8,138 nt of DNA from Thermotogae bacterium (GCA_003643975.1 QNAR01000063.1:1-8138); one strand, 5' to 3'; shown: positions 1 through 6,798, counted from the stretch's first letter. A program made the numbers and translations. The notes: generated by a model not told the origin, from the sequence alone.

Positions 1-2224
1 ACTCTTTTATTTCCTTCTTGCAGTTTTCACAATAAAGAACTCTTTTCCCGCCTTTTTTCACCAGATACACAAGCGCTTTGCCACAATCAGGGCATTTTCG
101 CCCAGCCGGTTCGTTCCAGAACAATTCACCACATGAGGTGCACTTGAAATATGTTTTTCCCTTTTTGCTTCGCAATTTAGCAACTTTACCGCCGCAAATA
201 GGGCATGGTGTATTGATAGTCACGTTTCGGGTATATTTACATTTTGGATACGAAGAACATGCGATGAATTGCCCGTATCTTCCATTTCTAATGACCAGAG
301 GAGCGCCACATTCCGGGCATTTCTCATCGATGAAGGTCTCTTTGCTTTTTTCTGTTTCTACATGTTCAGATAGCAAAACCTTCCCATTGAGCAAAGGTGC
401 GGTTAGTTCCATATTTAATTTTTCACTTTTACCGCAAGAGGGGCACTTCAAATAACCACCATATCGGCCAAAGGCGATATTCATCTCATTGCCGCACTGA
501 CACTGCCTATCAGTAGGATACAGCAATTTTAATTCCCCTGATTTTATAGCCTTTGTAATTTTTGAAAGGTCTTGAGAAAAATTATCATAGAATTCCCTGA
601 TTATCTCTTTCCACTGTTTGTTAGATTTTTCGATTTCATCAAGTTCAGCCTCCATATTTGCCGTGAATTTTTCGTCTATTATTTCTGGAAACCCTTTACC
701 GAGAAAATCAGCCACAATACTTCCAAGAATAGTTGGAATAAGCTCGCGTTTTTGTTTTACCACATACTTCCGATCGAGGAGCGTGGAAATGATAGTGGCA
801 TACGTCGAAGGTCGACCTATACCTTTTTTTTCAAGTTCCTTAACCAGCGATGCCTCTGTAAATCTAGCTGGTGGGGTGGTTTTATCTTCTTCCCAGAGTA
901 TCTTATCGGCTTTGAATTCCGCCCCAACCGGTAAGGAAATGTCTGAAATCTCCTTTTCTGATTTCTTTGAATAGAGCTTTTCAAAACCTGCAAATAGCAG
1001 TTTTTCTCTTGTGTACTTGAAGATATATTTGTTATTTTTGTCAGCGATTTTTGTTTCCATAACCTCATATTCGGCAGGAGCCATTTGAGAAGCTATAAAC
1101 CTATTCCATATAAGCTGATAAAGCTTCAAATGATCACCACTAAGAAGGCCAGCTTGCTTTACAGATTCCGGGCTTTTTTCGGGATATGTTGGCCTTATTG
1201 CTTCATGAGCATCCTGTATGTTTTTTTTGACCTTCTTTGGTTTGCTTTTGGTGCCTATATAATCGTCTCCGAAATGCTCCCTGATCAAAGCTTTGGCTTT
1301 CTCCTGCGCTTCAGCGGAAACCCTCGTTGAATCGGTTCGCATATAGGTAATAAACGCAATGGTGCCTTCAGCCGTTTCAACACCTTCGTAAAGTTGTTGG
1401 GCGACTTTCATCGTTTTCGAAGCACTCCAGCCAAGTTCATTTATTGAGGCTTGCTGTAACGTCGAAGTTATGAAGGGGGCTGGTGGCTTTCGTAGGCTTT
1501 TTCTTTTCTTCTGATCCATAACATAAAGTGTTAACCCCGAAAGCTCTTTAATTACCTGTTCTCTTCTTTCAGGGCTTGTTATGGATTTGTTGGTGAATTT
1601 CTTACCATCGAGTTTGATCAGAGGGATCTTCTTTCCCTTATATTCGAGAAAGATCTTATAAAAAACATGAGATTTGAAAGCCGCTCTTTTGCTTTCTAAT
1701 TCTGCGATAAACTTCAAGGCAACTGATTGAACTCGACCAGCACTGAGACCGCGCTTTATGGATTTCCAAAGCAAGGGGCTCAATTTATAGCCGACAATTC
1801 TATCGAGAACACGCCTTGCGACCTGCGCGTTAACTTTGTTGGAGTCGATTTTTCGAGGAGATTCAACGGCCTCTTTTATGACCTTTTCAGTAATTTCGCT
1901 AAAAACTACCCGATTTTCATCATTTTCTGGAAGATTCAATATCTTGGAAAGGTGCCACGCAATTGCTTCACCTTCCCGATCCATATCTGAAGCGAGGAGG
2001 ACTCTCTTGCCTTTAGCAAGCTTTTTTAATTCATTAACCACTTTGGTCTTGTTCTTGAGAATTTCGTAGCTGGGTTCAAAGGTTTTCAGATCTACGCCAA
2101 ATTCCGAGGCTGGCAGATCTCGCACGTGCCCTTTTGATGAAGCTACTTCATATCCATTGCCGAGATACCTTGCAATGGTTTTCGCCTTTGCAGGCGATTC
2201 TACGATTACAAGTGTTTTAGACAA
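1..2224 (-). CDS. topA: DNA topoisomerase I (type IA), 3' end outside the window
   Basis: Relaxes negatively supercoiled DNA by cutting one strand through a 5'-phosphotyrosyl bond. I translated the strand by hand from 2224 to the left edge: 741 codons stay open with no stop or frameshift, so the gene is intact but its stop lies beyond position 1. The TOPRIM domain opens with LVIVESPAKAKTI (Glu9) and carries the metal-binding DxDxxxE as SDMDREGE (Asp80, Asp82, Glu86). The catalytic tyrosine is Tyr294 in ITYMRTDS. Other family blocks are GRVQSVAL, DAHEAIRPT and GIGRPSTYA. The C-terminal tail has four cysteine clusters: C575/C577/C594/C597, C636/C639/C656/C662, C674/C677/C695/C698 and C711/C714/C732/C735, which look like zinc ribbons. 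The start is TTG at 2224, chosen because GGTGG sits at the right distance and the family N-terminus begins there. It follows the HD nuclease gene by 11 bp, in the same operon as alr. Identification is very secure. Confidence 0.97.
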   Translation of the reverse strand, partial: MSKTLVIVESPAKAKTIARYLGNGYEVASSKGHVRDLPASEFGVDLKTFEPSYEILKNKTKVVNELKKLAKGKRVLLASDMDREGEAIAWHLSKILNLPENDENRVVFSEITEKVIKEAVESPRKIDSNKVNAQVARRVLDRIVGYKLSPLLWKSIKRGLSAGRVQSVALKFIAELESKRAAFKSHVFYKIFLEYKGKKIPLIKLDGKKFTNKSITSPERREQVIKELSGLTLYVMDQKKRKSLRKPPAPFITSTLQQASINELGWSASKTMKVAQQLYEGVETAEGTIAFITYMRTDSTRVSAEAQEKAKALIREHFGDDYIGTKSKPKKVKKNIQDAHEAIRPTYPEKSPESVKQAGLLSGDHLKLYQLIWNRFIASQMAPAEYEVMETKIADKNNKYIFKYTREKLLFAGFEKLYSKKSEKEISDISLPVGAEFKADKILWEEDKTTPPARFTEASLVKELEKKGIGRPSTYATIISTLLDRKYVVKQKRELIPTILGSIVADFLGKGFPEIIDEKFTANMEAELDEIEKSNKQWKEIIREFYDNFSQDLSKITKAIKSGELKLLYPTDRQCQCGNEMNIAFGRYGGYLKCPSCGKSEKLNMELTAPLLNGKVLLSEHVETEKSKETFIDEKCPECGAPLVIRNGRYGQFIACSSYPKCKYTRNVTINTPCPICGGKVAKLRSKKGKTYFKCTSCGELFWNEPAGRKCPDCGKALVYLVKKGGKRVLYCENCKKEIKE

Positions 2225-2228
2225 AATA

Positions 2229-2236
2229 CCACCTCT
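2229..2236 (-). promoter_or_regulatory. Ribosome binding site for topA
   Basis: The minus strand reads AGAGGTGG four to five bases before the TTG at 2224. It supports TTG as the start codon, since no ATG or GTG lies nearby in frame at the conserved N-terminus. The site overlaps the last base of the upstream gene's TAA stop, so terminating ribosomes would arrive directly on it. Confidence 0.7.
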
Positions 2237-3279
2237 TATATCATGTCACGGTTTTTCATGTAAATTCTTCTATTCAAAAAGCGATCGTAATTGCTCCAAC
2301 CATTTCCAGTGCCGTTGTACTCACGGTTTTCTATTTCTCTAAACTGTGCGATTTTCGAGTCAAGGTTATCTGCCATATGTAATACCATTGCTTCTGTTGT
2401 TTTTGGGACTACAGGAGATCCCCAATCCATTTCACCATGATGCGAAAGTATGAGATGCTTCAATTCCGTTTTAAGGTTGTTTGGAAAGTCCGGGATTTTT
2501 TCTATACGTGAGCTTACCATTTCCAGTCCGATAGATATATGTCCCACCAACTCGCCTTCATCGGTTTTTTCGATACCTGAACTTCCGATCCCATACTCTT
2601 TTATTTTCCCAATATCGTGTAAAACAGCTCCAGAAATCAGCAAATCTCTATCTATTGATTCAGGATATTTCATTGATAAAAAATCGCAGAGCTCGGCCAC
2701 TGATAAGGTGTGTTCAAGTAATCCACCTTTGTAAGCATGATGTACCTTTACGGCAGCGGGTGCATTTATAAAAGCTCTTATAAAAGCTTTGTCTTCTTCA
2801 AAGAAGATCTTTAGCAACTTTTTCAAGTAATCATTCTTTAAATTTTCCACATATGCAAGCAATTTGTCAAACATCTCGTTTACATTGCGCTTGGTAATAG
2901 CCAAAAATCTTTGGACGTCATACTCGCCTTCTTCTAATAGTGATAGTCCTTTTTGTGAGTCGAGATTCAGTTGCAGCCTTTCATCATAAATGACAACCTT
3001 TCCACGTGTTTTGACAACCGCACCTATGGGAATTGTCGTGTTGTTTTCCTCAGCATTGTGCCAGTCTATCGCTCTTATCGCTCCGGTTCGGTCACTCAGA
3101 GTTAGCAAGAGAAATTTCTTTCCGTCTTTGGCTTCCTGGAGCCTCTTCGAAATTACTTTGAGATCGGTAGTAACAGTCATTCCAGGTTTCATTTCAGAGA
3201 CGAAGATTTTTTCTTTTCCGCCGGCAGCATGGTTTAACAAACTTTTTGCGTCTTCGCCCAGTATATCTCTAAGTTTCAT
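2236..3279 (-). CDS. YhaM-type 3'-5' exoribonuclease (OB-fold plus HD domain)
   Basis: A 347-residue protein of the YhaM/CBF1 family, whose studied members are metal-dependent 3'-5' exonucleases on RNA and single-stranded DNA. Residues about 25-110 form an OB-fold nucleic-acid-binding domain (FLLLTLSDRTGAIRAIDW at 56-73). Residues about 175-320 form the HD domain: HHAYKGGLLEHT at 180-191, the metal-binding HDIGK at 221-225, HH at 280-281 and ADNLDSK at 303-309. Length fits the family (B. subtilis YhaM is a little over 310 residues). I chose the ATG at 3279: it overlaps the alr stop as ATGA, and GGGAG lies 8 nt upstream. A reading frame 18 codons longer exists, but those residues would overlap alr coding sequence and do not look like the family N-terminus. 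topA follows after 11 bp. The cellular role (RNA turnover or DNA repair) is inferred from the family. Confidence 0.9.
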   Translation of the reverse strand: MKLRDILGEDAKSLLNHAAGGKEKIFVSEMKPGMTVTTDLKVISKRLQEAKDGKKFLLLTLSDRTGAIRAIDWHNAEENNTTIPIGAVVKTRGKVVIYDERLQLNLDSQKGLSLLEEGEYDVQRFLAITKRNVNEMFDKLLAYVENLKNDYLKKLLKIFFEEDKAFIRAFINAPAAVKVHHAYKGGLLEHTLSVAELCDFLSMKYPESIDRDLLISGAVLHDIGKIKEYGIGSSGIEKTDEGELVGHISIGLEMVSSRIEKIPDFPNNLKTELKHLILSHHGEMDWGSPVVPKTTEAMVLHMADNLDSKIAQFREIENREYNGTGNGWSNYDRFLNRRIYMKNRDMI

Positions 3280-4394
3280 GTTAAATTCTCCCTTCTGAGA
3301 TAGATCCTTGGTACTCTGGAGGTTATAGCACACGTTATCTCGTAGTTTATAGTGCCAAGTAGCTTTGCCAATTCCTCTGCGGTAATGTTTTCTTCTCCCT
3401 GTGTACCTATTAAAACCACCTCATCACCCATTTTGGGTTTTTGAGGAAGGTGGCTGACATCTACGACGAACTGATCCATGCAAACCCTGCCAATAATCCT
3501 GCAGCGCTTTCCGGAAATTAGTACCTCTCCTTTATTGGAAAGGCCTCTATTATATCCATCTCCATAACCAACAGGTATTGTGGCTACTGTCATATCACGT
3601 GGCGCAATGAAAGTTCTTCCATAACTAACACTATCACCTTTCTTTATCTTTTTCACATAAGATACAACAGATTTCCAGGTAAGGACAGGCATTAGCTCAT
3701 CGATGTAAAATTCTTCCGATGGTTGTAGCCCATAACTGGCCACTCCAATTCTGGCGTAGTCAAATATAGATTCATTAAATCGCAGAGCGCCCGCACTATT
3801 GGCGATATGTCGTATTTTTATATTAACACGTGCTTTTTTCAGCTCTTCAAGGAATTTCTTATATGTTAAGACTTGAGCTAGTGTAAATTGTTCTTTTTTT
3901 TCATCAGCCACAGCAAAGTGTGTATAGACGCCTTCCAAATCATAACCAGTTCTTGAAATATCAATTGCCAATTCAAGCGCATTGTTAATGTCTGGTCCCA
4001 GTCTTCTCATACCTGTATCCAGATTCAGATGTACCTTTAATCCGGAGGGGATATGCTTTTTAATCTCCTCAAGCTGCCTTCTGCTGTAAATTGTTATGGT
4101 GAGTTTATTTTTTAGTGCTTCTACAGCATATCGGGGATTGAAATAGTTGAAAACGAGTATTGGTACTGTAATTCCCGCAGCTCTTAATTCCAGTGCTTCT
4201 TCCAGAAAAGCAACAGCGAGTCTATCAACTCCCGATTCAATTGCTGCATGTGATATTTCAACAGCACCATGACCATATGCGTTAGATTTCACAACAGCCA
4301 TTAACTTTGTTGGGAAGAGCTTTTTTGTGAAGAAAGCTATATTACTTTTATAAGCCGAAAGGTCTATTTCCAAAAATGTATCTCTGCTCAACAT
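3276..4394 (-). CDS. alr: Alanine racemase
   Basis: A PLP-dependent enzyme that interconverts L- and D-alanine and supplies D-alanine for peptidoglycan in the cytoplasm. The 372-residue length is normal for the family. The PLP lysine is Lys36 in AVVKSNAYGHG. The catalytic tyrosine of the other subunit is Tyr258 in SVSYGRT. Tyr277 in VGYGDGY and Met306 in GRVCMDQ complete the site, and Arg215 in ARIG is the arginine that contacts the PLP ring nitrogen. Start at ATG 4394: an in-frame TAG lies at 4424-4422, inside the rpmB terminator hairpin, and no other start codon lies between them, so the gene cannot begin further upstream. There is no Shine-Dalgarno; only ATCAAC separates the terminator U-tract from the ATG. 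The next gene overlaps by 4 bp. With no obvious promoter of its own, expression may rely on readthrough from rpmB or on a promoter inside rpmB. Confidence 0.97.
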   Translation of the reverse strand: MLSRDTFLEIDLSAYKSNIAFFTKKLFPTKLMAVVKSNAYGHGAVEISHAAIESGVDRLAVAFLEEALELRAAGITVPILVFNYFNPRYAVEALKNKLTITIYSRRQLEEIKKHIPSGLKVHLNLDTGMRRLGPDINNALELAIDISRTGYDLEGVYTHFAVADEKKEQFTLAQVLTYKKFLEELKKARVNIKIRHIANSAGALRFNESIFDYARIGVASYGLQPSEEFYIDELMPVLTWKSVVSYVKKIKKGDSVSYGRTFIAPRDMTVATIPVGYGDGYNRGLSNKGEVLISGKRCRIIGRVCMDQFVVDVSHLPQKPKMGDEVVLIGTQGEENITAEELAKLLGTINYEITCAITSRVPRIYLRRENLT

Positions 4395-4400
4395 GTTGAT

Positions 4401-4423
4401 AAAAAAAGCGCGCCGGGCGCGCT
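4401..4423 (-). terminator. Intrinsic terminator of rpmB
   Basis: The minus strand shows AGCGCGC-CCG-GCGCGCT, a perfect 7-bp G+C-rich stem with a 3-nt loop (4407-4423), running straight into seven T residues (4401-4407). It begins 1 nt after the rpmB TAA. The alr start codon lies 6 nt past the T run, so the terminator sits in the space where an alr leader would be. Confidence 0.93.
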
Positions 4424-4424
4424 A

Positions 4425-4616
4425 TTAAACTGCTCTCTGTACTTTCCCAGCTTTTAAGCAGCTGGTGCAGACTCTCATTCTCTTAACTTCCCCATTGACA
4501 ATAACCCTAACCTTTTGTACATTAGGCTTCCACCAGCGCTTGTTCTTCTTGTTGGAATGGCTGACAGTGTTACCTGTTGATGGGGATTTTCCGCAAATTT
4601 CGCATACTTTGGCCAT
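4425..4616 (-). CDS. rpmB: Ribosomal protein L28 (bL28), zinc-binding form
   Basis: A component of the large ribosomal subunit. The 63-residue protein begins MAKVCEICGKSP, keeps the SHSNKKNKRWWKPN segment typical of bL28 and ends with VCTSCLKAGKVQRAV. Cys5, Cys8, Cys50 and Cys53 form two CxxC pairs, the zinc-ribbon (C+) version of the protein. AAGGAGG lies 7 nt before the ATG, and a near-consensus promoter lies just upstream. A strong terminator follows immediately, so it is mainly a single-gene transcript. A 77-codon open frame overlapping it is a shadow with no family resemblance. Confidence 0.97.
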   Translation of the reverse strand: MAKVCEICGKSPSTGNTVSHSNKKNKRWWKPNVQKVRVIVNGEVKRMRVCTSCLKAGKVQRAV

Positions 4617-4648
4617 TTCAGGTCCTCCTTCCTAATACACTCCCTTAC

Positions 4649-4677
4649 ATTATAGTTTAGATACCTCTTTATTTCAA
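4649..4677 (-). promoter_or_regulatory. Sigma-70-type promoter for rpmB
   Basis: On the minus strand, TTGAAA (-35, 4677-4672) and TATAAT (-10, 4654-4649) are separated by exactly 17 nt. The -10 is a perfect consensus and the -35 matches five of six bases. It lies about 33 bp before the rpmB start codon with its strong Shine-Dalgarno. This fits the steady high expression expected of a ribosomal protein. Confidence 0.85.
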
Positions 4678-4757
4678 CGCATATTTTACCATTAAATTGT
4701 TTTTCCATTTAAAGTAACGATGTCATTTGGTTAACAGCCGTTGTCGGTAAAGTTTTT

Positions 4758-4785
4758 TTGAGACAGAGGAATTTCGTTGTATACT
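4758..4785 (+). promoter_or_regulatory. Probable sigma-70-type promoter for the HAD gene
   Basis: TTGAGA (4758-4763) and TATACT (4780-4785) are separated by 16 nt, about 32 bp before the ATG of the HAD gene. It faces away from the rpmB promoter; the two -35 boxes are about 80 bp apart. I saw no clear operator repeats in the roughly 200-bp intergenic region (4617-4817). Confidence 0.65.
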
Positions 4786-4817
4786 ACTTCTGAAAATAAT
4801 TGTTTGGAGGCGTTGTT

Positions 4818-5468
4818 ATGGTATTTTGTTATCTCTTTGATCTTGATGGGACATTAACCAAAAACACTGATGAAGAATTTATCACGCGGTATTTTGGTTT
4901 AATTGCAAAGTATGTAGGGGATCCATTGCAGATGGAGAAGATCAAGAAAGCCATATTCTCATCTCTCGAAGCTTTGAACACCAAGACTGATGGAAGAAAC
5001 AACTTTGATTTTTTCATGGGCAAATTTACCAAGGAAATGGGTTATGGAAGCCAGGAACGATGGGCTGATTTTTTCATGAAATTCTACAAAACAACATATG
5101 ATGAGCTCAAGGAGTTTGTTATACCAAGGGGAAAAATGATAGAAGTGTTAGAAAAATTAAAAGAACACGGCCATAAGATAGTTCTTGCTACAAATCCAAT
5201 ATTTCCCTCTATTGCTATTGAAAAAAGGATCTTTTGGATCGGCCTAAATCCAGAGATTTTTGATTACATCACTTCCATGGAGAACAGTTACAACGTCAAA
5301 CCATCGGAAAAATACTACAGATATATTTTAGAAAAAGTAGATTGCCCTCCGGATAGGAGTTTTATGATAGGCAATGATAGCATACTTGACGGTGGTTGCG
5401 TTAAAGCAGGAATTCAGTTTATTGATGTTGCCTCTGTCGATAAAATCATCGATGATATGAAGAACTGA
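4818..5468 (+). CDS. HAD-superfamily hydrolase, probable phosphatase
   Basis: A cytoplasmic haloacid-dehalogenase-fold enzyme, likely a small-molecule phosphatase of unknown substrate. It has 216 residues. Motif I is LFDLDGTLT (Asp8 nucleophile, Asp10 acid/base). A helical cap fills about residues 16-95. Motif II is the threonine in LATNP (Thr125), motif III the lysine in NVKPS (Lys161), and motif IV GNDSILDGG (Asp187, Asp191). All catalytic positions are present. Start chosen at ATG 4818, because GGAGG at 4806-4810 is 7 nt upstream; a TTG at 4800 in the same frame would put that site inside the gene. It is the only plus-strand gene and has its own promoter. Its last 23 bp overlap the end of the facing DUF190 gene. 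The fold is certain; the substrate cannot be read from the sequence. Confidence 0.9.
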   Translation: MVFCYLFDLDGTLTKNTDEEFITRYFGLIAKYVGDPLQMEKIKKAIFSSLEALNTKTDGRNNFDFFMGKFTKEMGYGSQERWADFFMKFYKTTYDELKEFVIPRGKMIEVLEKLKEHGHKIVLATNPIFPSIAIEKRIFWIGLNPEIFDYITSMENSYNVKPSEKYYRYILEKVDCPPDRSFMIGNDSILDGGCVKAGIQFIDVASVDKIIDDMKN

Positions 5469-5760
5469 CCTTTGAAAGGATTATCAATCCGTCCAGCTCT
5501 CTAGCTTTAATCTTATCCGCAAAAGCCTCCAGAAGCGAATAATCATCTATGATTTCTACAATAATGGGCAGATCTTCGCTTAGGGTGAAGAAATCTGCCC
5601 TTTTTAAATGGCGCTTCAATCCAAAGCCCAGTATTCCGCGGTATACAGTGGCTCCCTTTAATCCCTCTTTAAAAGCCATCTTCACTATCTCTTCATAGGC
5701 GATCTTTCCTCCAAGTCTATCAGCCTCGCCTATATAGATTTTTAAACAACCATACTCCAT
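5446..5760 (-). CDS. DUF190 family PII-like protein
   Basis: A 104-residue member of DUF190 (COG1993), small ferredoxin-fold proteins related to PII signal proteins and often encoded next to crcB. Visible family blocks are an N-terminal LKIYIGEADR strand, KGATVYRGILGFG at 35-47 and LSEDLPIIVEIID at 60-72. Start: GGGGG at 5768-5772 is 7 nt from the ATG at 5760 but only 1 nt from an in-frame ATG at 5766, so the second ATG is preferred (106 residues otherwise). It follows crcB by 13 bp and ends the operon. Its 3' end overlaps the HAD gene on the other strand by 23 bp. A role in sensing or supporting fluoride export is inferred from the pairing; no ligand is known from the sequence. Confidence 0.87.
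   Translation of the reverse strand: MEYGCLKIYIGEADRLGGKIAYEEIVKMAFKEGLKGATVYRGILGFGLKRHLKRADFFTLSEDLPIIVEIIDDYSLLEAFADKIKARELDGLIILSKVSSSYHR
5566..5605 (+). terminator. Probable intrinsic terminator for the HAD gene, inside DUF190
   Basis: On the plus strand GGGCAGAT (5566-5573) pairs with ATCTGCCC (5593-5600). An inner CTTC/GAAG stem continues after a 2-nt AA bulge, with a 9-nt loop, and TTTTT follows at 5601-5605. It lies about 98 bp after the HAD stop, antisense within the DUF190 gene. The minus strand has no T run after the same hairpin, so it points only one way. The pairing could be chance, because the bases also encode ordinary DUF190 residues. Confidence 0.55.
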
Positions 5761-5767
5761 ATGCATT

Positions 5768-5772
5768 CCCCC
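5768..5772 (-). promoter_or_regulatory. Ribosome binding site deciding the DUF190 start
   Basis: The minus strand shows GGGGG right after the crcB TAA. Spacing is 7 nt to the ATG at 5760 and 1 nt to the ATG at 5766. Only the former is workable, which sets the start. Confidence 0.55.
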
Positions 5773-5773
5773 A

Positions 5774-6151
5774 TTATAAAGCTCTTCCGACTACGAAACC
5801 CAAAAATGCAGCGGTAAAACCGCCAAAGATATTCAACAAGAAATAAGAGCTAAATGCGCTAAAAGATTGCTCCTGTAGAAGTTTTAGACCTTCATAAGCA
5901 AATGTGGAAAAGGTGGTAAAGGCTCCCAAAAAACCAGTGGCAAAGAAGAGATAGAAGGCTCTATTCACTTCCGTTTTCTTAAAAGCAAACGCTAAGAATA
6001 GCGAGAGGCAAAAGCTACCGATAATGTTTACCGAAACCGTACCTAACGGAAAACTTAGTAATCCGTAACGTTCGTTTATGAGTTTACTGAAAGCATATCT
6101 TGCCATAGCGCCGAGGAAACCACCAAAGCCGATTGCCAGGTATCCTGTCAT
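5774..6151 (-). CDS. crcB: Fluoride channel CrcB/Fluc
   Basis: A small inner-membrane fluoride exporter that works as a dual-topology dimer. The 125-residue protein has four hydrophobic segments (about residues 3-23, 34-57, 65-85 and 98-122). Family motifs are GGFLGAMARY (10-19), GTVSVNIIGSF with Asn42 (37-47), and GFLGAFTTFSTF (73-84), which holds the TTFST sodium site and the pore phenylalanines Phe81 and Phe84. Length is typical. There is one copy, so a homodimer is expected. The ATG overlaps the upstream kinase stop as ATGA, with GGTGA 4-5 nt before it. No fluoride riboswitch can be placed directly in front, because the upstream sequence is coding; any such control would act at the operon promoter outside the window. 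The DUF190 gene follows by 13 bp. Confidence 0.95.
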   Translation of the reverse strand: MTGYLAIGFGGFLGAMARYAFSKLINERYGLLSFPLGTVSVNIIGSFCLSLFLAFAFKKTEVNRAFYLFFATGFLGAFTTFSTFAYEGLKLLQEQSFSAFSSYFLLNIFGGFTAAFLGFVVGRAL

Positions 6152-6798
6152 GTTTCACCGTTGAATAAGCTCGACTGAACACCTGCAGAAAGTTTTTTTA
6201 CAAAATTCGCAATATCCTCCAGTACAAGCTTCTGATCAGCTTTGTTTGCTATAAAATCATATTTGTCGCCATTTATGACAAATTTCTCTGATGCCGTGTA
6301 ATTGTCAAACCAACTGTTATAAAGCCTATTTAACCGTTCGAGATATTCCGGTTTGATATTGCTTTCATAGCCTCTTCCTCGCATTTTGATGCGTTCAATG
6401 AGCGTTGATACTGAACATTTGATATACACCATACCTGCTGGTGTTTTAAGATGATCGGAAAGGGTGTAAAAGGTATCGCGATAAAGGTTCCAGTCTCTTT
6501 CATCGATATATCCCATTAAATGAAGGTTTTTAGCAAAGATTTCCACGTCTTCATAAATTGTTCGGTCCTGTATGATTATTTTACCTTCGTCATCCACCCT
6601 TTTCAGGAAATCGAAGCGTTTTATCAGAAAGAACAACTGGGAATGAAAAGCCCAATGTTTCATATCAGAGTAAAAATCCTTTAGAAAAGGGTTCTCATCA
6701 ACTGCTTCATAGACGGGGGTGAAGCCAAGTTTCTTTTCAAGTAATGCTGTGAGAGACGATTTCCCAGCTCCGATATTACCGCAGATGCCAATGATCAT
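6148..6798 (-). CDS. Deoxynucleoside kinase, dGK/dAK type (paralog 1)
   Basis: Phosphorylates deoxynucleosides to 5'-monophosphates for dNTP salvage in the cytoplasm. The 216-residue protein has the P-loop GNIGAGKS (7-14), the catalytic-base glutamate Glu31 in YEAVDENPF, Gln54 in FHSQLFFL (base recognition), the DRT motif (Asp78-Arg79) in QDRTIYEDVEIFA, and an arginine-rich lid MRGRGYE (139-145). All key residues of the family are present. The QDRTIYED form resembles bacterial deoxyguanosine/deoxyadenosine kinases; the preferred base cannot be fixed by eye. The start ATG overlaps the stop of the second kinase gene as ATGA, and the stop overlaps the crcB start in the same way, so translation is likely coupled on both sides. 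Confidence 0.92.
   Translation of the reverse strand: MIIGICGNIGAGKSSLTALLEKKLGFTPVYEAVDENPFLKDFYSDMKHWAFHSQLFFLIKRFDFLKRVDDEGKIIIQDRTIYEDVEIFAKNLHLMGYIDERDWNLYRDTFYTLSDHLKTPAGMVYIKCSVSTLIERIKMRGRGYESNIKPEYLERLNRLYNSWFDNYTASEKFVINGDKYDFIANKADQKLVLEDIANFVKKLSAGVQSSLFNGET

Larger units (their letters stand above)
4617..4817. other. Divergent intergenic region between rpmB and the HAD gene
   Basis: About 200 bp of A+T-rich sequence holding two back-to-back promoters and the ribosome binding sites of rpmB (AAGGAGG, 4624-4630, minus) and the HAD gene (GGAGG, 4806-4810, plus). The central stretch between the -35 boxes (about 4678-4757) shows no gene and no inverted repeat that I can defend. It is the longest gene-free stretch in the window. 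Confidence 0.8.

Noticed and set aside
78..455. Plus-strand open frame of 125 codons, and others at 572-934, 618-974 and 1085-1330
   Set aside because: All lie opposite topA, whose frame is continuous and carries every family motif. Their translations show no domain, and no ribosome binding site precedes them.
817..1068. Minus-strand open frame of 83 codons
   Set aside because: It is in another frame inside topA and has no family resemblance.
3280..3333. Longer start for the HD nuclease (18 extra codons)
   Set aside because: Those codons overlap alr and place the GGGAG ribosome binding site inside the gene. The ATGA junction at 3276-3279 is a better start.
4475..4708. 77-codon minus-strand frame overlapping rpmB
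   Set aside because: It begins upstream of the rpmB promoter's -10 box and reads through rpmB in another frame. The L28 frame has the conserved cysteines and the Shine-Dalgarno.
4800..4817. TTG start six codons upstream for the HAD gene
   Set aside because: GGAGG at 4806-4810 would then lie inside the coding sequence, and HAD motif I is already close to the N-terminus from the ATG.
5445..5456. Palindrome ATCATCGATGAT as a terminator or operator
   Set aside because: As a hairpin it would have at most a 4-bp stem of mostly A-T pairs, and it encodes the IIDD residues at the end of the HAD protein. It is too weak to call a site.
6152..6250. Fluoride riboswitch before crcB
   Set aside because: The region upstream of crcB is kinase coding sequence joined by an ATGA overlap. 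I see no fluoride-aptamer pattern there.
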